Source of the DNA: Chelydra serpentina
Taxonomy: Eukaryota; Chordata; Testudines; Chelydridae
Length of the DNA stretch: 64,000 bases
Reading direction: 5' to 3'
NCBI GenBank assembly: GCA_037349315.1
Contig: JBAIAC010000006.1
Span: 52,696,501-52,760,500 of the forward strand
The notes beneath the pieces were generated by a model. It was not told where the DNA came from. It was given only the letters and a program-made list of their open reading frames with translations, and searched no databases. Of the stretch, positions 44,796 through 57,148 are shown in pieces (position 1 is the first letter of the stretch; every line of letters starts with the position of its first letter). The position numbers and the translations under genes were made by a program.

Positions 44796-47146
44796 TCAAT
44801 GTTGGAGTAAATGAAAGCTAATTCAGTACCATATTTAAGAACCTGTCCTCTTACAACTAATGTACATGCTTAGCTTTAAGCACAGTAGTTGTCTCATTGA
44901 AGTCAATGGGACTATTGATGTTAATATTAATTATTTTTATAGTTAGATTAATCTATACATGGAATAAAAATAGGGTACGGAAGGTACAGTCCTGGAGTTC
45001 CTTTCAGCTAAATATTTGAATGCATAATATTACACAATATATCAGTCACACTATAGCATCAATTACAAACTATTTAGAATTAGCTGAAATTTTGCATTTT
45101 TATTTGCCTTTTGTAATAAGAGTGCACTGAAAGTAGGCTGCAGATACAAGCATAATTGCTAATGTATGCATACCTAATTTTTATTATGTACTTATAATGG
45201 ATTTTTTCAGTATAACTGAACAGCTTGTTTTTCTCTCAGAAATCATCTCATGCATTCTGGACCTAAGAAAACAACAGACCATACCATATTACATCTTGTA
45301 TAATCTTGTATAAACATTGTACTGTTTTGTTTGCCACAGAAAGCAAGCTTAATATTTACCCACACTGAGGATATGTGGGCCTTGCTGGGATGAGGTATTA
45401 TAAACATTATCACTACAGACAATTGAAAGAAACAGTGTAGGAGTCACAATTACAGGTTCAAGAACCTATTTTTCTTCTTTCTCCCACACACACTCATCTG
45501 TTGTCATATTCTCTTTCGATGGTTTGCAAATTTCCAGTGTTTTTCAGAATGGCCTTCTGTTAACTAGATTCATAACAACAACACCATCTTTTATCATCAT
45601 CCACTCAAACCTCCTTCACAAAATGGTACTGCAGTATTATTTACAGCTCAGATACATAGATGCGATTTAAGAACTGAAATGCTGATAGCATCATGAATCA
45701 ATACATGAAAGGAGAGCTTAAATCAGAGGAAACAGCTGTGGGTTTTTAATTACTCTGTGAGTGGTGTTGGTAGTCCATTGCTGCTGATGATGATGATATT
45801 GTTGCAATTATCATCCTCGGCTGTGCATATGACTCTGAAGTCCGAACCCTGATGCACAGAGTTGGCCGCACTGAGGGCATGGGAAGTCTGTATTTATGAT
45901 GCAGCTTTGTGGTGCCTTTCATGTGCAGTCTGGAGATGATTTCGTCGATTCCACTCAAACCTATTTTATGCTGATCTTGTCAGAGACCGTCAGTGAGGCC
46001 TGTTCTGAACCATTTACTCAAGTTCTTTGAGATGGATGCAAGCCCACTGAAGACTACTCTTCAGGTTATCTTTGAAACGCTTATATGGACGACTCTTCTT
46101 TCTTTTTGCAGTGTAGACATACCCTAAAAGAAGAGAGATACATTGCTCTCAGTTCCAATACCTGGGCCTGGCACAACCAGCAGCAGCCCAGCCCTCCAAT
46201 TGCAGGGAAAATCCTGCTCTGCACCATGTTGAAGCATGCTTAGTGTGATGCTGTTTGGGGGAATTTACCTGCTAAAATCTAAGAAGTGTCTACTCAGCAT
46301 GTGTTAAGTGTTATTTGTCAAAGGCTTTTAACTTGTCCAGATTTGTGTAGATTGTCACAGAGACAGCAAAAGATACATCCCTGACACAAAGGCCACCCCC
46401 TACCAAATCTTAAGTGCCTGCTCCAAAGCAGAGAGATACTAGAGCTGTTCAAAGAAAAAATCACCAGCAGTTTTTAACGTAGACAAAACCGTGTATTTTT
46501 CCCTAGCCTTGTTCTTGGCAATGGCTGACACCAGGCATGGAAAATTCAATAAAAACAATTAAAGTATGGGAAAGTTCATAAGCAACTGAAAACAGGGTCT
46601 TATAATGGAAAATGTCAGGCAACCTTAACAATAGGCAGTGCTGCCAGCTATGCCTATAATCAAGAATAGTGGCAACATGCCTGAATTCTGCTGCTTCTCT
46701 TATCTAACTTCTGTAGTATAAAGTACTAAGTTAAAACAAAAAATATGGGCTAAATTATTTGATTGTGTAATTTTAATGAAGTAAACTGTCTTGCGGTAAC
46801 AGAGAATTTGTCCGTGTTACGTCCAATTTGCAAATCTAATGTACTAAATGGAATTTGTTTGCAAGGCAAAGTGGGCCTGAAAGTTGTCAACAGATTAATG
46901 ATAATTCAGTGAGCACTTTTTCAAAAAGGGAAGCCAGTGAAATCATATGCAGAACACCTGCAAAATAATAGGGGCCTGAAGATAGCATGATAAATCTGTA
47001 TATGGTATAATCATATGCAAGGAAATAAGTCATAAACTGTAGGTGTTCAGATTAAAGATTAAACCAACAAGGACTTTGTGTTTCAATCAATCTAATGTCT
47101 ACAACTAGACATTAGATATATGCATCCAATAAAAGTAACAGAATAA
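44796..47146. other. AT-rich DNA, no gene seen
   Basis: No gene recognised. A single MITE-type end (GCAGTGTAGACATACCCTA, 46110-46128) is visible. The block 45780-46100 looks like decayed coding or LINE sequence, but I could not place it. Confidence 0.4.
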
Positions 47147-47243
47147 GGGCCAAATTCTGTAACCTTACTTGATCTGAGTAGTATTCACTCAGATGACTAG
47201 TTTCATTGCTAATTTACATGAGCCAGGCTTGCAGAATCTAGCC
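47147..47243. repeat. Short palindromic repeat with CCAAATTCTG ends
   Basis: GGGCCAAATTCTG at 47147 and GCAGAATCTAGCC at 47231-47243 are inverted ends of a 97-bp repeat. Similar single ends occur at 10985 and 61265. Confidence 0.45.
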
Positions 47244-50200
47244 TAAAATATTAAAAAGGCCCCAGAATCAACAAAATTATTGTAATCTTTTGCAGGAGCC
47301 ATAGCCATTCAGTGACCATGCCTGAAACCAAATTGAAAATGTGTCATATCAACTATGATTACAATTATTGAGCAACAGGAGAGCCTTTTAAATTATACTG
47401 CTCTCTCTCTCTAGTCTCTCTTTTTTATTGGAATGGGAAATTAGAAACAGGATAATTCAACAACTCATCTAGAGGTAAAAGAATCAAGAGGAACAGCTGC
47501 TAATTTGATTGAAATGGGAATGCAGCCAGAGGCCTGGAGCAGTTATTTTGGCACTCTCTATACTCTTCTCCACAAATTGCAGAAGAAGCCATGAATGGAG
47601 TGGTGACAAACCTCAAACCATTTGCAACATGAGATACAGTAACCAGTTAAAAATGGTGTATGTAGCACGAAACTTAAATCAATATTATTTTACTTTTTAT
47701 TTGAAAGCAACAGTGAGATATGATGATGCATATAGTTTAGTAACTAATTATTACAGGGTTTAGAATAAAGCAGGTTAACGTTATGTTGTCAAATGTTATA
47801 AATTAGAAAGTGAAAGTAATGGTTTTCTGTTCATTAGACCTTTAAAAAACTCAAAATAACTTCACGGGTCTATTGACAAAAATTGGGTTTTTTAAACAAA
47901 AGTTTTTGCAAAAATATCTGTTTTCTGTGGATTTTAAAAAAAATTTTCCATTGAAAAAACAAATGCTCAAAAGACCAAAACATTTCAGCCAAAACCTGAA
48001 ACGTTTTGATTTGGATATGCTGCCACAATGTCCCATGGAAGTTGATTGGCCTCTTGTTCTCGTTGGACCAAAACTCCCTGGCCAGACTATATCTCCCATG
48101 ATGCACTCTGGTCAGGGACTTCCATGATGCATCCGGAGATGTAGTCTGACCAGTGAGCCCAGCCTACAGAGGAGAATGGGAGCATGAAGCACCTGGGCTA
48201 TAACACCCATGGGGCACTATGGCAGCATTTCTGAATTTAAATATTTAGGTTTTCAGCCTAAATTTCTGTATTAAAATTTTCTGTATTAAAATTTTCACTG
48301 AAAAATCAAATTTTTCCATGGGGTAGGGGGGAGGACCAATTTTCCAACCAACTCTAGTCATAACACATTGGGTTAGATTACACCTTGGCCTATGTGCTCA
48401 TGTAGAGGCATAAAGCAGAGGAAGAAATAACCTAAGAGCTCTGAGCAAATTACCCAGGCTTGATTCCAAGTCTGCAGAGTTAATTGGGTGCTGCTCACCT
48501 GTTACTCCTCCACCTCCAATCAGGGAATGAGTGGAATTTTTGGGTTCACCTCCCAAAGCACTGGCCGGCGAACCTGAGTTTGTGCTGGTATAGGCCAGCA
48601 GCAAATTACAACTTCTATAGACAAGGAAGAGCAGGGAGATAGCTGGACCACATTTCCTTGGATGCTCCTGGGGCAGCACAGGAATGCATTGTCTCTTATT
48701 CTGTGCTGTGTTTTGTGACACTATTTAGACCATTAACTTAAAATATTTAATGAGATTTCACATAACTTGATCCAAAAGTGAACATGCATTTTAGTTATTG
48801 GTAGAGGTTGTGGTTCTCCAATGGACAAGGTCAAACTTTAACTATATATGTTATGGTTTACCTTTTACTTCAAAACCCCCAAGTAGAATTTGAGTTGCAA
48901 CACAGATTGTATTTGAAAACCAGTAGCTTCCCCACAGCAAATGCATTAGTACTTCATAAAGAGAAATATGTGAGAGACTGGGAAGCTGGTTAGAGAAATA
49001 AAGCTTAATTAGTGTTAAAAACCTTTCAATCAAAGAAAAGTTATGTATTATAGGTTAAAAAATCATATCTTGCAAAGTTATACATTTTTCACAATATTGT
49101 GAGTTATCTATAATTACTCTTTGATGTGAATGAGACTAAATATATTTTATTCTAGAGTATGGCATCATGATCTCTATGGCAAAAGAGGCAGTGTAGATAT
49201 TAATATCCTGAATAATTAAAAGATGACGGAGATTCAAAGGAAGACATTTTAAAAAGCAAGATTAGATCAAGAAAGTCACTTATTAAAAGACTAGAAACTG
49301 ACAGTATATAAAAATCAGCTAAATCAAATGATTGTGACAGTTAACTCCTTTTGTGAATTCAGATCAATTTCTAATCTCATGAATGCAGCATATAGGCATG
49401 TGTACATGTGAGTGTAGATCACGAATGTAGATTAAGAACCTAGCATAGAATAGAATGTACCTTTTAAAAATTGGCATGTGTGGCAAATTACTTTATAAGA
49501 TATGTTGCGAAAATGACGTGAACATGTAACTGAGTTTAGAATTTGATATATTAGAGGTCATTTCCAGCCTTATGAAAATCTACATCTTTCTTTATAGAAT
49601 GAATTGAAGTAAAATTTACAATTATTTCTGTTATATGTTCAAAGGCCCCAGTTAGAATCAGCACCCCCTTTAAATTCCTTGGGCTTTCTGCTGAAATTGC
49701 CAACAAGAGTGTCAGTTGTGGAAGTTTTGTGATGTGGGCATTGTCTACTAAATGGACTGAGTCCATAAACTCACTTCACAGAGGCACCAAAAACTGCTCA
49801 TTCAGTAAAATATTAATGACTACTTACTAGAGCTGGCTTAGAACTAATGAGGCAATGATTATGCTGTTGTACTAGCTAGTTCTTTTGTAGATTTGAGGGA
49901 AAATATGGCTCTGGGAGTAGTATTATTTCCAAATTAAAATCAGTCATGGTCAGTGTTTAATTCATACTGTACACAGGACTACATGTTGGTCTACGTTTAT
50001 TCTTTGTAAAGAATTTATTTAGAAGAATTTATTCTTCATCTTGGCTTCTGAACATCAAATGTGATACCTAGTTATTTCTTCCTGGGACATACATCAACCA
50101 TTTTATGAATTTGGAATTGCATTAGCTGAAGTGGGTCCTTATTTGTTCTTATAGTGATTGTCTGGCACCATGTCCACAATGATTTCCTTATTGGCTGCAC

Positions 50201-50346
50201 ATCTGTGATGGCTCACTTAGTTTGGTTATTGCTTATAAAATTGGCTGTAGTTACTTTTATTATATTGGCTTATGATATGCCTGTTTCAAATAGTAGTTTG
50301 CAAGCAAATTATGCACTTTTCTAAATCTGCATAAATTGGTGTAATC
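47244..50346. other. AT-rich DNA, possible MITE at 47840-48357
   Basis: No gene seen. Around 48078-48153 two arms (CTGGCCAGACTATATCTCC... and its complement) form a roughly 28-bp hairpin. With the AACCAACTCTA end at 48357 this suggests an old member of the family at 63583. Confidence 0.4.
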
Positions 50347-50380
50347 ATGCCATTCTTTTTGAGATCCACCATAAAGAAAG

Positions 50381-51160
50381 ATGACAGGCTGCTCTGGCAA
50401 GGCATGCTTTTCAGAGAAAGAGCAACTCTCTCAGAGGATCAGTGGGTTGAAGCTGCCTGCAGTCCCTCTAATCACAAAACCACAAAACAGAGACCTGAAA
50501 GTGAGGGACCTCATCGCCATGATGGCATCGTGGTCCCCGGTCCTTCAAGCCAAGCCTCTCGTACCACACCGGTACCGCACTGTCTTGAGGCAAACTGGCA
50601 ATGCTTCGTCCATCAGCACCACTCGGAGTCCCGGTACTGCTCGGAGTCCCGGCGCCGCTCGCAATTGGTCCTGCTCCCAGCACTGGTCATCCCTGCACCA
50701 ATCAGCATCCCCACTCAGACCCCGATCTCGGTTCTGCTCCAGATTGCTGCACCACTCCAGATCGTGGCACTGTGCCCCAGCCTCACGGCACCGCTCCCCA
50801 GTCCAGCTTCGCTTAGCACTGCCCTCGTCATCGTGGTCCTGGTGTCCGTCTTCGGACTCAGAGACAAGGTCTAGATACTCAGAGAGGGGCCGGCACTGGT
50901 CAGGTTGTGGAAGGCCTGAGGTGGGTGCAGGTCCATGGCCTGTGCAGTGGCAGGGACCAGCACAGTGGCCATTTTGGACCTCGTGGGCGCACCACTAAGC
51001 CCAGGGCACCCAATCCAAAGGTTCCCATTCAGCAGCCTCTGTACCACAGGTGCCGGAGGCATCAGCCAGTCGCCCCACCCCTGGGGTGCCGAGGAGTTAC
51101 CAGTCGCACTACCTCCCCTGGAACCAACTCCAGTTCCTGAGCCTGATCCAGGTGTGTTTG
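50381..51160 (+). pseudogene. DIRS gag-like Ser/Arg-rich region
   Basis: The longest frame (50381-50998) gives about 205 residues with many S, R, H, P and W, such as RSPGTARSPGAARNW and SETRSRYSERGRHWSG. Comparable SR-rich tails occur in gag-like proteins of DIRS elements and may bind RNA. The N-terminal gag part present in the other copy (24.2-24.8 kb) is missing here. The frame closes near 51000 and the sequence then passes into RT. Overlapping frames in the other phases are compositional. No zinc knuckle was recognised. Confidence 0.5.
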
Positions 51161-51574
51161 GCCCCGACAGAGAGGAGGGACAGGAGGCCCCTGGAGACCA
51201 AGAGACTGGGTCTCCTCCTCAACTTGAACAAGTTAACTTTGTCACTGACCCAAAGAATAGAATTCATCGGGGCGGTGTTGGACTTGGTTCAGGCAAGAAC
51301 ACTTTTGCCAGAGTCCCGATTCCAGGCCATGACGGACATCATTCAAGGCCTCAGGCAATACCCGACCACTACAGCAAGGGGATGCCTGAGTCTCCTCAGC
51401 TATATGGCAGCCTGCACTTACGTGACCCGGCAGGCCAAACTGAGGTTCAGGCCTCTACAGGCGTGGCTCGCTTCGGCCTGTTGCCCAGGACGCGACAGCC
51501 TGAATTCAGTGGTCACGGTGCTGGGGCAGGTGCTCGAGTCACTTCAAAGGTGGCTCAACCCTTGGACAGTGTGA
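51161..51574 (+). pseudogene. DIRS reverse transcriptase C-terminal remnant
   Basis: After a junction near 51165 the frame encodes KRLGLLLNLNKLTLS and RIEFIGAVLDLVQA, the part that follows the YLDD box in DIRS RTs. The thumb/connection follows with FQAMTDIIQGLRQYP and SLLSYMAACTYV. RT palm motifs A and C, which should precede it, are absent, and gag-like sequence joins directly. This is an internal deletion of well over half the RT. The frame stays open to 51574. Confidence 0.75.
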
Positions 51575-52367
51575 AAAGGAGTCCCCTTCAACATCCCTCA
51601 GACCTCCTTGTCCCTAGTAACGGATGCGTCAGCTCTGGGAGGGGGTGCACATTTGGGAGACCTTCAAACGCAGGGCCAATATCAAGGAGCTGAGGGCCGT
51701 GTGACTAGCATGCCAGACCTTTCAGGCACAACTACAAGGTCAATGCATGACAGTTCTGATGGAACAACACCACTGCCATGTTTTACATCAACAAGCAGAG
51801 TGGAGCCCGGTCCTCGTCCCTATGTCGGGAAGCCTTCGGCTGTGGGAGTTTTTCATAGCCCACTCCATTCACCTGGAAGCATCCTATCTACTAGGAGTTC
51901 AGAACGCACTGGCAGACCACCTCAGCAAGTCCTTCCGCAATCACGAGTGGTCCATCCGGACGGATGTCATACACTCCATCTTCCAGGGGTGGGGGTTTCC
52001 CCAGGTCGACCTGTTTGCCACTCGATGCAACAGGAAGAGCCCAATGTTCTGCTCCTTCCAGAGACACAGCCCGGGATCAATCACGGATGCATTTCTGCTA
52101 CCCTGGGGAGGCCGCCTGTTGTACGCCTTTCCCCCGTTCCCTCTCATGCACAAGGAACTACTCAAGGTCCGCAGGGACAGGGCAAAGATAATTCTGGGGG
52201 TTCCAGCATGGCCTCAACAACATTGGTACACCACACTCCTGGAACCGTCAGTGGACGCCATGATCACATTGCCTTTCCTCCCCGACCTGGTCACTCAGGA
52301 CTGCGGTTGTCTTCATCACCCTGACCTGCAATCCCTCCACCTCACAGCTTGGAAGCTTCATGGCTGA
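51575..52367 (+). pseudogene. DIRS RNase H region
   Basis: LSLVTDASALGGGAHLGD at 51608-51665 holds the first RNase H aspartate. A frameshift around 51665-51700 moves the rest into the frame 51747-52367, with ASYLLGVQNALADHLSKS (RNase H end) and then WGFPQVDLFATRCNRKSPMF, a block conserved in DIRS elements between RNase H and recombinase. That frame runs to 52367 and overlaps the recombinase frame by 19 bases. Confidence 0.75.
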
Positions 52368-53428
52368 ACCCCATGGAGCATCTATGCTCAGAACTGGAAG
52401 GGGGGTCCTACTCGGCAGCAGGAAGCCCTCCACTAGAGCTACGTCTCTGGCAAAGTGGAAAAGATTTACTTGTTGGTGTGACCAGTGTCATACACCCCCC
52501 ACTTCAGGCACCTATACCTCTCATCTTAGAGTACCTTCTGCACCTGAAACAGCAAAGCCTGGCAGTGTCCTCCATAAATGTACACCTTGCTGCTACCTCA
52601 GCTTTCCACCCGGGAGCGTCTGGATGCTCCATCTTCGCCAACCCTATGGTTGGTCGGTTCCTCAATGGTCTGGAATGGCTACTTCCTCAGATCAGGCAGC
52701 CTGTCTCTGCATGGGACCTTAATCTGGTCCTCTCCAGGCTAATGGGGCCCCCATTTGAACCACTGGTGACTTGCTCCCTATTCTATCTGTCGTTGAAGGT
52801 AGACTTTCGGATCGCCATTACATCAGCAAGGAAGGTGTCTGAGTTAAAGGCCCTCACCTCAGACCCACCTTATACGGTTTTCCACAGGGATAAGGTGCAA
52901 CTCAGACCTTACCCGGGCTTTTTTCCTAAGGTTGTGTCACACTTATACACTAGTGACTTATACACTAGTCAAGACACCCTTTTTTTTTTTTATCCTAAGC
53001 CTCATGCCAGTAGCCGTGAGCAGAGGCTGCACTCTCTGGAAGTTCGGTGGGCGCTAGCCTTCTGCATCGAGCGCACTAAGCCATTCAGGCAGTCGAACCA
53101 ACTGTTTGTGGCGGTGGCAGACCAGATGAAAGGACTCCCAGTCTCATCTCAAAGAATATCTTCCAGGATCACATCATGCATCCACATGTGCTACGAGTTG
53201 GCCAAAACATCTGCCCTGGCTCTTACGGCACACTCCACGAGGACTCAGGCCTCATCAACGGCGTTCCTGGCATAGGTCCCGATACAAGAAATCTGCAGGG
53301 CAGCAAGTTGGTCCTTGGTAGATACGTTCACCTCTCATTATGCCATCATCTGGCATGCCAGAGATGATGCAGCTTTCGGCAGAGCGGTGCTCCAATCAGC
53401 GATGCCATACTCCGACCCCACTGCCTAG
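52349..53428 (+). pseudogene. DIRS tyrosine recombinase with one amber stop
   Basis: This enzyme replaces integrase in DIRS elements and joins circular cDNA to the target through a covalent tyrosine link. Residues 150-170 (LKVDFRIAITSARKVSELKAL) hold the first catalytic arginine (161). HSTR at 295-298 is the HxxR box. The nucleophile tyrosine lies in FTSHYAIIW, with its codon at 53339-53341. A single in-frame TAG at 53273-53275, between HxxR and tyrosine, truncates the protein. Beyond it the same frame stays open to the TAG at 53426-53428. An 11-T run near 52980 does not break the frame. The start codon is uncertain because the frame overlaps the upstream one. Apart from the amber the catalytic set I can identify is present. 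Confidence 0.85.
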
Positions 53429-53450
53429 GTGGGGCTTGGGAGTCATCTAA

Positions 53451-53785
53451 TTGGAATCGATATGAGCAATCACTCAAAGAAGAAAAAACGGTTACTCACC
53501 TTCTCGTAACTGTTGTTTTTCGAGATGTGTTGCTCATATCCATTCCAAACCCACCCGCCTTCCCCTCTGTTGGAGTAACAAGAAGGAACTGAGGAGGCGC
53601 CAGGTTGGCAGGGTCATATATTGAGCGCCATGGAGGCGCCACTCCAGGGGGCTCCACAGCCAATCCCACGGGTGCTGCTAGGGGGAAAGCTTTCTGACAA
53701 CCGTGTACGAGGCGCGCACACACCTAATTGGAATGGATATGAGCAACACATCTTGAACAACAGTTACGAGAAGGTGAGTAACCAT
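53451..53785. repeat. DIRS terminal and internal complementary repeats
   Basis: A TTGGAAT..GATATGAGCAA module occurs forward at 53451, inverted ending at 53549, and forward again at 53728. The neighbouring GGTTACTCACCTTCTCGTAA at 53490 is inverted at 53765-53785. This is expected where the internal complementary region lies beside the right terminal repeat. Confidence 0.75.
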
Positions 53786-54779
53786 TTTCCCCACCTGTGT
53801 TTTAGTTAAATGGTCTTATGGAATACCCTTGACTGAACTAATGCCTTTTAATTAGTGTTTTTTCAAAGTGGCTTAGTTTGTAGCAGATATTTTTAAGACT
53901 AAGCACTTATTTTATTTCATATAGCAAAGTTTTGAAGTGAAATAAAGACTATTATTTTAAGTATTCAGACCAGGAAAAATAATAATTCCATGGCATTTCT
54001 TTATCAAACAGCATGCATAGGTAATAACAAATGTTTGTACTTTGTGCCTTTCCTTTCTCAGGCATTAATGCGACAATTTTTAGCATTAACATCAAATGAT
54101 GTCTCTTATTTACTTTTTTAAATGATTGCATCTGGGTGTGTAACTAATAAATTGGTATTCTACCTCCTCCTTACAGTTTTGATAAGGTAAAAATATATCT
54201 GTGTATTTTCTTCAGAGGTTTACAACTCACCCATAAATATAGGCTCTAGGCTGAAGTCTGTACACAAGATCTCTGCCAAATCAAGGCTTTTGGAAGTTTT
54301 AAAAAAATGGCTGTCTGTTTTTCAGTTGGAAGGGCCCAATCCTGCTGTAAATAGCTACAATGTAGAAGTCCCAGAAGGCTCTCAGATCCAGACTCATGAC
54401 AAGATTATCCTTTTCAAAGGAATACTAAAGAAGCCCATAAACCAGCTCTGTAGCCACAAGTTGAACTGCCACTTGGGAGTTTAAAAATGTGTACATATGA
54501 GTTCCCAATGTCCTGTGCTGCACTACTCTCTATGCGCAGGACTGTCAAACCTCTCTCTGTGTCTTTGGCCGTGAGGCAAGAGAGAATTAATTCTGTGGGA
54601 AGCTGGAGTTATTCACCTGGGCAGTCAGGATAACGGACTCAGGGTAATTCAGTCCTTTCATCAGCTGTTTTTCCTTAATTACCTAGGGACTGCTGAGAAG
54701 CAGGGTCCTACTGCTAGCCTTTCTGCTTCAGAGAGCCCCTATACTCCATGTTTATAATAATAGTTAGCAATTATATTGT
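53786..54779. other. AT-rich DNA, no gene seen
   Basis: Nothing recognised. Confidence 0.4.
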
Positions 54780-54985
54780 GTTTTACATGTTTAAAGCACT
54801 GTATAGACATTAACTAATCCTCACAATAACCCTGTGAGGTAAGTTGTATTATCCCAATTTTTCATATGGGAAAACTGTGAAAGAAAGGACAAAGGTCTTT
54901 TTTCAAGGCCACACAGCGAGTAGTAGAAGAGTCAGGATTAGAAAGGAGGACCTGCTGATTCCCAATCCTGTGCTCATTCTTCCAG
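54780..54985 (+). mobile_element. MIR-type SINE
   Basis: It contains the MIR core: TAATCCTCACAATAACCCTG, GTGAGGTAAGTTGTATTATC, CCAATTTTTCATATGGGAAA and AGGCCACACAGCGAGTAG. MIRs are tRNA-derived SINEs active before the amniote split, so this copy is ancient and probably shared with other amniotes at the same locus. Confidence 0.8.
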
Positions 54986-56800
54986 ATGACACTGCCTTCT
55001 GGGAAACTTTGTAGGAGGTCTCCACAGATGGCAATTGGGTTTGATATAATCAGACAGAGAGGAGAGATGCCAGGATAACACAGAAGGGGATATTCTAAAA
55101 TGCATAACTTGTTTTTTGGTGGGTGTTAAAGATGAGCATTTTCCCGTTCATATTCAGATACAGACTCACAAATTAATAGCCTAAGGAATACACAGAGCTT
55201 TCCTGAGCCAGTAGTCATGGAGATTACGTTTATTGGGTTGTTCTTAGAAATGCAAAAGAAATAAAAGTTTACTTGTTTTAGATGCATTATTATCCTTTGA
55301 GGCTGTTAGAAGCAAAACTTTCCTCTTACAGCTAGGAAATGCAACAGTAATCACACCAAGGAAATCAAGAGATAAGCAAGTTACCAAGACTATGATAATA
55401 AGAATTGAATACTTTAATTATTAATTTATAATAGGTTTTATGAAAAACCATTTATTAATTACTATTATCTAAGCAGACAACCACTGAAGAAAACAACAAT
55501 AGCTTATTTTGAATAAATCCCAGTAGGAAATTGTTAAGCTTGTTTGCCTCTGTTGAAATGATTGATTTGCTATTCACATACAATAATGAAAAGAGTGAAA
55601 TATTTATATGAATTTGCTGGTCTCTGACTAAAACAAATCCTGTGACCATATTATCATATTGTGAACAACACGTAAGGTGGAGTATACAAACTTCAGAAAA
55701 AATCAAGCACACAATACTTTTAAAATCCCTTGGGCTTCACAGCTTAATAGATTTCCTAATATTTTTAAGGAGTTTGAAATATACTGAAAATGCTGTATAT
55801 CAATAAAACACTTATAAGCAAATGATGAGTGAGCTTGATAGGCAGGAGACAGAAAAATTTAAATTCTAAGTAAAATGCTTGTTAATAGGTAATTAATTAA
55901 GTTTTTACTCATATATAACTCAGAAATTCCACTACTCTTTCTGCTAAGTTATCTGTAAAACTCTAATTTGTGTCATTTGTTTTTTGTAATATTGGTGATC
56001 CCAAACTTACATTCCTTGTGCACTCTCAGCTCCCAATGAAATTGATGGACATGGCATGATAGGCCCTTAGAGCAATTTACACTTCAAAATGCGGTTTTGG
56101 CTTTCATTTTGTAGCAATCATTGTTGCTAGATGCCATTAAAAGGAGTTCAGAATCCTATCTCAAAGAATCCTTAATAATAGCAATAAAAAATGTCAATGC
56201 ATTTTATTATTATATTGCAAGGTCCATTGAACATGAAATATTCTGCTTGACATAGTGAAAAAAAATAAGTATTTGCAATTTTATTTTAATACCATCTCAA
56301 GATTAACTAACAGCGCTTCAGGTCATTAAACCAATACTGCCACGAAAGTAATCATGATCAGAGTGCTTCTGATAGGGATGCTATTAGAACAAATGGTTCT
56401 CATCTTTAAAGAAAGACAAATGCCGTCTTTCTAGAAATCATTTTTTAAGATGTCTACATTAATATCTAATACAAAAAAACTTACGTTGTTTTTTGGGAGG
56501 TTAAATTGTACATTGCAGTTAAATTGATAGACATTGGAGTAGCAATTAGGCTTTACCTCCTGTGGCCAATGTCTTATTTTAGAAGGTTGCTATTTAATAA
56601 ATAAAGCTCTAAATTCTGGATACATTTCCTGCCTGATAATGAAAATCCTTTTAGCTCCATGTTGAGAGAGAGATTAAATGGACTTCGTAATTGTTTGTGT
56701 AACCCACACACCTCCTGGGTATAGTGTTCTGTCCCATCTAGTGGTAGCTCTACAGCGGTAGCTAACAGCCAGTTGGCCTTTACCTCATACTGTAAAGGCT
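54986..56800. other. AT-rich DNA, no gene seen
   Basis: Nothing recognised. The minus-strand frame at 55455-55712 lacks any known domain. Confidence 0.4.
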
Positions 56801-56808
56801 CATGCACC

Positions 56809-57124
56809 CAGGGCCAGTGCAAGGAAGTTTCGCGCCCTAGGTGAAACTTCCTTGCACCAGCCCTGCGCTCCCCCCCGCAACGGCGCCCACCCCCCCAGCC
56901 AGCTCCCCTGCCCCCGTGAGCTCAGCGGGCCGCGGGAGCTCAGTCCTTCCCCCTGCCACACCCGCGGGAGCTGAGCGGGGACCCGGGAGGCAGGGGGCGG
57001 CTCGCCGCGGCTTCCTTCCGGCTCAGAAGCTGAGCGAGGAGCCGGGAGGCAGCCGCCTGCCGCCCCCCAAATCCTGGTGCCCTACGTGACCGCCTAGGGT
57101 CGCCTAGTTATAGCGCAGGCCCTG
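56809..57124. mobile_element. GC-rich hAT-type MITE
   Basis: The 316-bp element starts CAGGGCC and ends GGCCCTG. An exact 8-bp duplication CATGCACC lies at 56801-56808 and 57125-57132. The left 55 bp form a hairpin (GTGCAAGGAAGTTTC ... GAAACTTCCTTGCAC). The interior is strongly GC- and CpG-rich, unlike its flanks. Confidence 0.85.
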
Positions 57125-57148
57125 CATGCACCAAGCTCTGGAGTTTTT

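Larger units (their letters stand above)
50347..53785 (+). mobile_element. DIRS1-like retrotransposon, 5' end and RT core missing
   Basis: The 3.4-kb element carries in order a Ser/Arg-rich gag-like tail, the C-terminal end of RT, RNase H, a tyrosine recombinase and a triple-inverted terminal structure. DIRS elements lack LTRs and integrase; they make circular DNA and insert by tyrosine recombination without duplicating the target. The left terminal repeat is not seen and the RT palm with its YxDD box is absent, so it could not move on its own. Confidence 0.85.

Noticed and set aside
50935..51693. 252-codon frame as an independent gene
   Set aside because: It is an out-of-phase shadow of the DIRS RT remnant; the RT motifs are in the 51050-51574 frame.
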